Shown: in pieces, positions 59,062 through 64,000 of the stretch | How the letters are laid out: the number at the start of each line of letters is the position of its first letter | Numbering within the stretch: position 1 is the stretch's first letter | Assembly (NCBI GenBank): GCA_905178155.1 | Contig: CAJINV010000009.1 | Location: 3,280,768-3,344,767, forward strand | DNA from: Amoebophrya sp. A120 | Lineage: Eukaryota; Sar; Dinophyceae; Syndiniales; Amoebophryaceae | Direction: 5' to 3' | DNA length: 64,000 bases | Made by a program: the position numbers and the translations under genes | The notes under the pieces: model-generated | What the model saw: the letters and a program-made list of their open reading frames with translations, nothing else | Database searches by the model: none | Told to the model about the DNA's origin: nothing

Positions 59062-60697
59062 AAATATTGAGCGTCTTCCCGTTACCAGTGTTTGCTACTG
59101 GGTATGTGATGAAACGTGCCCTGAGAGACACGCAGCCGCAAGGAACTTTTTATTTTCACTAGCCCCGTGCGCTTTGTCTTTGTGTTTGTATACCTACGTG
59201 TACCTACGACACTCTTGCACAGGATATTATACGGGTGGCAGGGGCAGTACCGGGAGGGCTAAGAAGTACAACCATTGAGGGGGATCAGGACAAAGGCCGT
59301 GTTTCGGTACGGTCTTCAACAGAAAAAGCTACAATGTAGTATCAGCCTCTAGCACTTTCATGCGGTTTGAAATCCAGTTATGTTTAAGTTCTCCAATTGT
59401 ACAGCACAACTTTACAAACAGACGCTCCTAGGGGACATCAAGAAGCCGGGGCAGGAACCACTGCAAATTTGCAAGTACCTCCCCGGTCCGAACATGATCA
59501 ACATCTGCATAATAAATAATGATTAGATACGGATCATTCGCGTTCCACCGTTGCTGTTTACTACTTTACATTATTTTATGGTACAGAAACACGAGCATGA
59601 CCTTGACCATGAGCAACCAAAATCGATATCAAACACACCGAGCTAGCATAGGAGATGCTCGAATCAATATTCATAAGCACTGTAACATTTCATCACCACT
59701 ATTCTGTAACATTTCATCTTTTTCGTAGCGTTTTAATCTGACATTTAATCTCATCTTTCCTAGAGCTAGAGCTTTTGTCTGCCATCCACTTCGTTGATGT
59801 GCGCCTTCATGTTGCTCGGACGAAAAACAAGAGCGCAACTATTTCAGTTTCTTACGCGATGAAGTTAACTTTTAGTCTTGCTCATCCGTAGTGGTGCTAG
59901 CAGTGTTTTCCGCACTGTTATTCCACTATGAAGGAAGACCCGGGCGGTACAGAAGTTTGTCCGCCGCTCTGTATAGGTAGGGATATGAAAAGAAGAACCA
60001 CCTACCAAAAATTTTGTCATCTGATGCCTCGACGCCGACGCGGTGCATTGTATCTGCGTTTACTCGTCGCATCTTAGCCTTGTCCTAGCTTTACGACTTC
60101 ACATAGTACTATCCATTTATCTCGAGAGACCCAACGAGACCGACTGTATTTACTGCTGACCTTTGAACAGCGACAACAAACACAACGACGAGAGAGATCG
60201 CGATTTATGTCTTAATTTTACTAGCAGAGAAATTTATCTTTCAGTTTTTCTTGGCCGTATTTTCATCCAGGAAGAAAAGTGTTACAGTTGAGAAGTACTT
60301 TTGTTGCGTATTGACTTCAGCAACACAAACTTGCAATGCAATGTTGACGGAGAAAACTTGCAATGCAGGAATCGAAAGGGAAAGCGCGACGGATGAACAA
60401 CCGCGGCTGCGAAGAGTAATCGCACTGATCAGAGCCGCAGAAGAAGTACTTCCTTCACTGTGCAAACCAATTTTGTCAACTCCTGGAAATGAAAGAGAAA
60501 AAAAGCATCAGAGAACAAGTGCCACCACTGCTTCAGCAGCGGCGTTTTGCTTGGTGGTCCTGCTACAAAGTGCCTATAGCTTGTGCAGCTCTTTTTATGC
60601 GCTTTATTCCGATGTTCTACTTCTAGTCGCGTCACCAGGACGTCGAGATGTTGTCTTCTAATATGATCTACTGCCCCCGACCGCAGAAGTGGTCGTG
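59062..60697. other. Intergenic, with a one-ended gamma introner remnant
   Basis: At 60268-60290 the phrase ATCCAGGAAGAAAAGTGTTA matches the left end of gamma-type introners, and GCAATGCA phrases follow, but I find no right end or flanking duplication. Otherwise no gene supported. Confidence 0.4.
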
Positions 60698-60830
60698 GAG
60701 AGCGAAAGATCATCAGCTGGTCGACGGTCGTTCATGATGATACCTGGCAAAATGTACCACCTGACCCGCCGCTGAGTCGTCGCCAACGCCGATTCGCGGG
60801 AATATAAATGGGAAGCCAGCACTGAGCCCC

Positions 60831-61340
60831 ATGTCAACCGCTCCAAACCCTTCGAACGAAGAGAAGCCCGCACTATTAAAGTTAAAGCAGGAATACTGTG
60901 GCACTTTGAACTACCTTGCCACTAGCACGCGCCTTGACATCGTAGTAGCATTAAAATTCTGTGCAAAAGCAAAAGTGAACGAAGAAACGCTGACCGCGTT
61001 GAAGCGTATCTTTCGTTACTTGCGTACGCGCCGCGTTCTTGTCTACAGGAACAAGCAAGAAATCTTGAAAGGCAAGCTCACTCTTAGCGTGTGGACCGAT
61101 AGCGACTTTGGTGCGCAGCCTGGTCGTCAGTCAATTTCGGGCACTGTCGTAAATGTCTGTGGTTGTCCGATCTATTGGCGCGCGCTCACGCAGTCCACGA
61201 TCGCGACAAGTGTGACCGAAGCAGAAATTTGCTCTATGACCGATGGGGCTAAGACTGTGCTTAGATTCTATTACGTGATGAACACATTGCGCGGCTGGCT
61301 TGAGAATTATTTTGCTATATCCACCATTCTATTGGACTAG
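60831..61340 (+). pseudogene. Ty1/copia-type polyprotein fragment (RT C-terminus to RNase H)
   Basis: The 169-aa frame shows the copia signature order: EYCGTLNYLATSTRLDIVVA (YxxxxGxLxYLATxTRPDI), ALKRIFRYLR (AKRxLRYL), LSVWTDSDFGAQPGRQSISG (SDADWAG...KSTSG), YWRALTQSTIATSVTEAEIC (WxSKKQxxVAxSxTEAE). Upstream RT motifs, integrase and gag are not evident, and the frame ends prematurely at 61340. A dead retrotransposon piece. Confidence 0.85.
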
Positions 61341-61694
61341 GAGCCGGGGAGGTTATTGCGCGGTAATCGTCTAGTGCTCCAAGATCCAATGTGAATGATC
61401 CAAGTATACGATGACACAGGATGGAAATCAGATGAGTGATCATGTGCATAAGATTACACCTAATCGTATGATGCACACAGAGACAGTATAAGAAACTGTA
61501 TGAGAAGCTAAGTGGTTTGTAATGCATGTGATGCAACACAACCCTACAGAGACCAGCCTTAATGGCTAAAGAATAAGAAAAGAAATTTCCGTGACACACA
61601 AGCAAAGCTACCCACGCAAGGTACCAAATAGGCATTACAGATTGTTCTACTTGGATCGTTTCTTGTTTGGGTCTTGGTCTTCGCACGTTCACAT
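61341..61694. other. Sequence between copia fragment and repeat; no gene seen
   Basis: No convincing coding or repeat signal. Confidence 0.35.
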
Positions 61695-61765
61695 GGAGAG
61701 CGAAAGATCATCAGCTGGTCGACGGTCGTTTCTTTTCGTTCTGGCTTCGACAAACAGGAACAGAG
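61695..61765 (+). repeat. 71-bp direct repeat, left copy
   Basis: Begins GGAGAGCGAAAGATCATCAG and ends CAGAG. It matches 62572-62642 with two differences. Its first 36 bases also occur at 60698-60733 just upstream of the copia fragment. Confidence 0.92.
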
Positions 61766-62039
61766 ATGCTGGATTTGTGTACACAAATCAAGTCTGTCTT
61801 GCAGTAGAGGACTGCAAGCCCATACTAAGCCTAAGTAGAAGGGTTTTGCCATAGGCGCGGAGCATGGCAAATGTATACTCTGCAGGCCCCATAGCATCAG
61901 AAACCGCCTGCATAATGCGGCGGAGTCGCTGGATTGGCCTTCTTGCAATACAGAGACGATTTGTGTCCACAAATCAGCATCACAAATTTTCAGAAGTGTC
62001 CCTTTTTGGTATGGGGAGGGGGGATTTTTCCTTTCGATA
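61766..62039 (+). mobile_element. 5'-truncated delta introner
   Basis: The right end GGGATTTTTCCTTTCGATA matches the delta elements at 24740 and 50256, and the interior (GGATTTGTGTACACAAATCA) matches the 50256 copy. The left TIR is missing, cut exactly where the 71-bp repeat ends. Confidence 0.8.
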
Positions 62040-62294
62040 TTCCAAGCTCCCCATCGAACCCCGCATGGCCTACGCGGTGCTCCTCTCTTCCCTCCTCGGC
62101 GTCGCGCAGCCCATGTGTCTGATCGCCGCTGCCTCCTGTTACCAGGACCCGGTGCGGTCCGACTCCCCGTTGAAGCAACAATACGTCCAGAACCCGTGCT
62201 ACTCCGACCAGATTTTGATGCTGAAAATCCTCTACCAGTTGTTCGACACCCAGAAGCATTTAAACCCATCCTACTGTCGTGACAACGGCGTGAA
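62040..62294 (+). pseudogene. DExH-box RNA helicase fragment (HA2 region)
   Basis: One exon between a truncated introner and an intact introner encodes SKLPIEPRMAYAVLLSSLLG, then AQPMCLIAAASCYQDPV, CYSDQILMLKILYQLFD and SYCRDNGVN. This follows the HA2 region of DEAH/DExH helicases (LPLDPRL..., tIAAaLs...dPF, SDHLALL, FCRxNxxN). No other helicase exons are nearby: the left introner is cut and, after the right introner, sequence passes directly into the 71-bp repeat. It is a broken genomic fragment, not a working gene. Confidence 0.78.
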
Positions 62295-62565
62295 TATGCA
62301 ATGCAAATATCGATCTGGGTCTGGAAAGGTTGAACTACCTGTATTGCGTGTTTCGCACCATATCTGAAAAATCTGTATTGCATAAGCAGCAAGGAATAAA
62401 GCGCCACACCTTCGTCACGCAAAAGCGCAGTTTGTAATGTGTTCTGCGTACTATGAAAAAGCGTTTGAAAAATTTGTCATGCTGCACTGCACTGAAAGGC
62501 ACAGTCAATCAGGACAATTCAGCATTACAAGTTCTTTCCAGACCCAGACATATTTTCGATGCATA
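62295..62565 (+). mobile_element. Introner, type alpha, TSD GTGAA, in helicase fragment
   Basis: 271-bp element. Left end TATGCAATGCAAATATCGAT, right end AGACATATTTTCGATGCATA, with exact GTGAA flanks (62290-62294 and 62566-62570). Intact element; the host exon ends right after its right TSD. Confidence 0.92.
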
Positions 62566-62571
62566 GTGAAC

Positions 62572-62642
62572 GGAGAGCGAAAGATCATCAGCTGGTCGAC
62601 GGTCGTTTCTTTTCGTTCTGGCTTCAACAAACAAGAACAGAG
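62572..62642 (+). repeat. 71-bp direct repeat, right copy
   Basis: Second copy of 61695-61765. It starts two bases after the right TSD of the introner at 62295-62565. Confidence 0.92.
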
Positions 62643-63000
62643 CAGCAATTTCGTGAACCATTACCTACAACTTTGCCACATGGATTCGTTTTCAACGGTT
62701 TGTCGTTTGTCGTCATCCCATTTAAAATTCGCCGTGTTCATCTTCTTGTCCTCGAGTCTGAAAAAGAGCGAGAAGTTGCATGTAGTCGTACTGGAGCGCA
62801 ACATGAGATTACACTGTAGTTGTATTTGAATAAAAATTGAAAAATGAAACAAGCAAAGTGATAGTTTGTTGATGTGGCGTGGAGAGATGAGTCTGCTACT
62901 GTTTCATCATCTACAGTTATCTGTAGCACTGCTCGTCCCTGCTGCACAAGTTGTGCACGGCTCTTTTCCGTATCGTTTTCCTCGTGATCGTGATGGTGAT
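62643..63000. other. Sequence between repeat and hairpin array; no gene seen
   Basis: A short open frame continues from the repeat to about 62816, without a recognisable domain. Confidence 0.35.
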
Positions 63001-63004
63001 TTAT

Positions 63005-63430
63005 GGAAAATTTGAAAAGATGCTCCTTTAGCATCTTTTCAAATTTTGAAAACCACAGACGAGTAAGCGGACCCCGTCTTCTGCGGCTTCAAAAATTGAA
63101 AAGATGCTCCTTCAGCATCTTTTCAAATTTTGAAAAGCCCAGAAGAGCAGGCGACCCTCCTCTTTTGCGCCTTTTGAAATTCGAAAAGATGTTCCTTCAG
63201 CATCTTTTCAAATCCTGGAAACCACAGAAGAGTAAATTGCTCGGGTCTCTTGTGGCTTCGTTATGGAAAAGATGCTCCTTCAGCATCTTTTCAAATTTTG
63301 CAGGCCAAAGGCCACGCGCTTCAGATTTGAAAAGATGCTGAGAGGGCATCTTTTCAAATCTCAAGAACCACAGGAGAGCACAGCAGCTTTTTCGCCTGTT
63401 GGTTTTCAGATTTGAAAAGATGCGCCCCGA
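63005..63430. repeat. Tandem array of hairpin-forming units, about 85 bp each
   Basis: Six units centred near 63023, 63109, 63195, 63278, 63340 and 63420. Each contains GAAAAGATGC, a short loop, and GCATCTTTTC, a near-perfect palindrome, followed by a divergent spacer often containing CCACAG or CCAGAAGAG. The unit near 63340 has a different loop. The last keeps only the left arm. Coding-like frames here are artefacts of the repeat. Confidence 0.9.
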
Positions 63431-63479
63431 GGTATATTTCCCCGTTTCAGCCGTGTCCACATCTGAAAATGTTGCGCCA

Positions 63480-64000
63480 TGAAGCACGGGCCACCTCGTC
63501 AGGGGTTGCTCGCTCTTCAGGTCTCCCGGATCTCTCGACCCCTTTGGCTTCTCGGACAGCTGTGGTCTGTGCGCGCCTCCCTATTCTACCTAGACCTCCC
63601 CTTCCAGTTGGCTTTTCCGGGTTTCCCAGCATACGCCGTCTGTCCTCATTTTACTGGGTGCGCGCCAAGTCCTGAACCGCTAGGGGTTTGGGAAGCTGCG
63701 CAGAAGATGCGGTGGGCGCTGTTTCCGAATCAGGCCCAAGCCAGGCCGGGGCTGATAAGAGGGGGGGCGCAGCCTTTCGCTTGGCTACGCCTTGTGGAGG
63801 GTAAATTCGCCGGGGGCATTTTCCGCGTTTGTCGCTATTGCCGGGCGCCTTGCCTTACCTGCGCAAGCAGTCAGAGGCGCGCTCAGGGTCCATGGCCTCA
63901 TATGATTGGGAGGCTCGTTTGGGTGGCTTTTCTCTTTGGGGTCTTTGGCTTGCGTTTCTGCCCCGGACCTCGGGGCAGAAATAGAACAGCCCGGCTTGGC
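63480..64000. other. GC-rich tract at window end
   Basis: Base composition resembles the tract at 30440-31790 and the interior of the giant introner. No intact frame or domain recognised. Confidence 0.4.

Noticed and set aside
63003-63341. Repetitive open frame in the hairpin array (KRCSFSIFSNFE-type repeats)
   Set aside because: Produced by the palindromic unit; frame drifts between units and spacers are unrelated.
63005-63430. CRISPR-like array
   Set aside because: Repeats are palindromic with related, unequal spacers in a eukaryotic context; no cas genes.

Overview
This window looks like nuclear DNA of an alveolate, most likely a parasitic dinoflagellate of the Amoebophrya (Syndiniales) type. 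The basis is intron-rich genes, low-complexity Ser/Gln/Asn/acidic protein regions, all recognisable genes on the + strand, and above all very many intron-like insertions with terminal inverted repeats (TIRs) and 5-bp target-site duplications (TSDs). From memory, introner elements of this kind with non-canonical splice boundaries are reported in Amoebophrya genomes. The organism call is inference; the element structure was read from the sequence.

Layout, all + strand. (1) 1-17367: an array of three paralogous genes of an unrecognised family (copy 1 cut by the window edge at 1-1360; copy 2 at 10924-13548; copy 3 at 14345-17367). Copies 2 and 3 begin with signal peptides. Between copies 1 and 2 lies an unrelated 1551-aa secreted or membrane protein with five GT-AG introns (3040-8899). 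(2) 18011-30101: three introner-bearing genes: an N-terminally anchored coiled-coil protein, a leucine-rich-repeat protein with a WW-like C-terminus, and a proline-rich protein. (3) 30102-32584: a gene-free stretch with a GC-rich tract that may hold reverse-transcriptase debris. (4) 32585-47667: a U-box plus Neuralized-like protein, an ESF2/ABT1 ribosome-biogenesis factor with a very long acidic extension, and a YME2/RNA12-type mitochondrial inner-membrane protein with 9 introners and 2 ordinary introns. (5) 48590-54555: a 1220-aa protein of unknown function with 5 introners, one of them a 1154-bp giant with a GC-rich interior. (6) 55791-59061: a small basic protein and a tentative Gln-rich gene. 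(7) 59062-64000: a broken Ty1/copia fragment, a DExH helicase fragment between 71-bp direct repeats, a tandem hairpin array and GC-rich DNA.

The main finding is the introner system. I located 28 two-ended elements, in at least ten TIR types. Nearly every one begins TAT and ends ATA. Of these, 27 are flanked by a 5-bp TSD (22 exact, 5 with one mismatch). Removing each element plus one TSD copy restores a single reading frame in every multi-exon gene containing them; summed exon lengths are exact multiples of three. For none of the 27 can any cut position inside the duplicated bases give a GT-AG intron, although ordinary introns in the same genes are GT-AG. Paralogue comparison shows an empty site for one insertion at 12410-12698. 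Functions of most host genes remain unknown.
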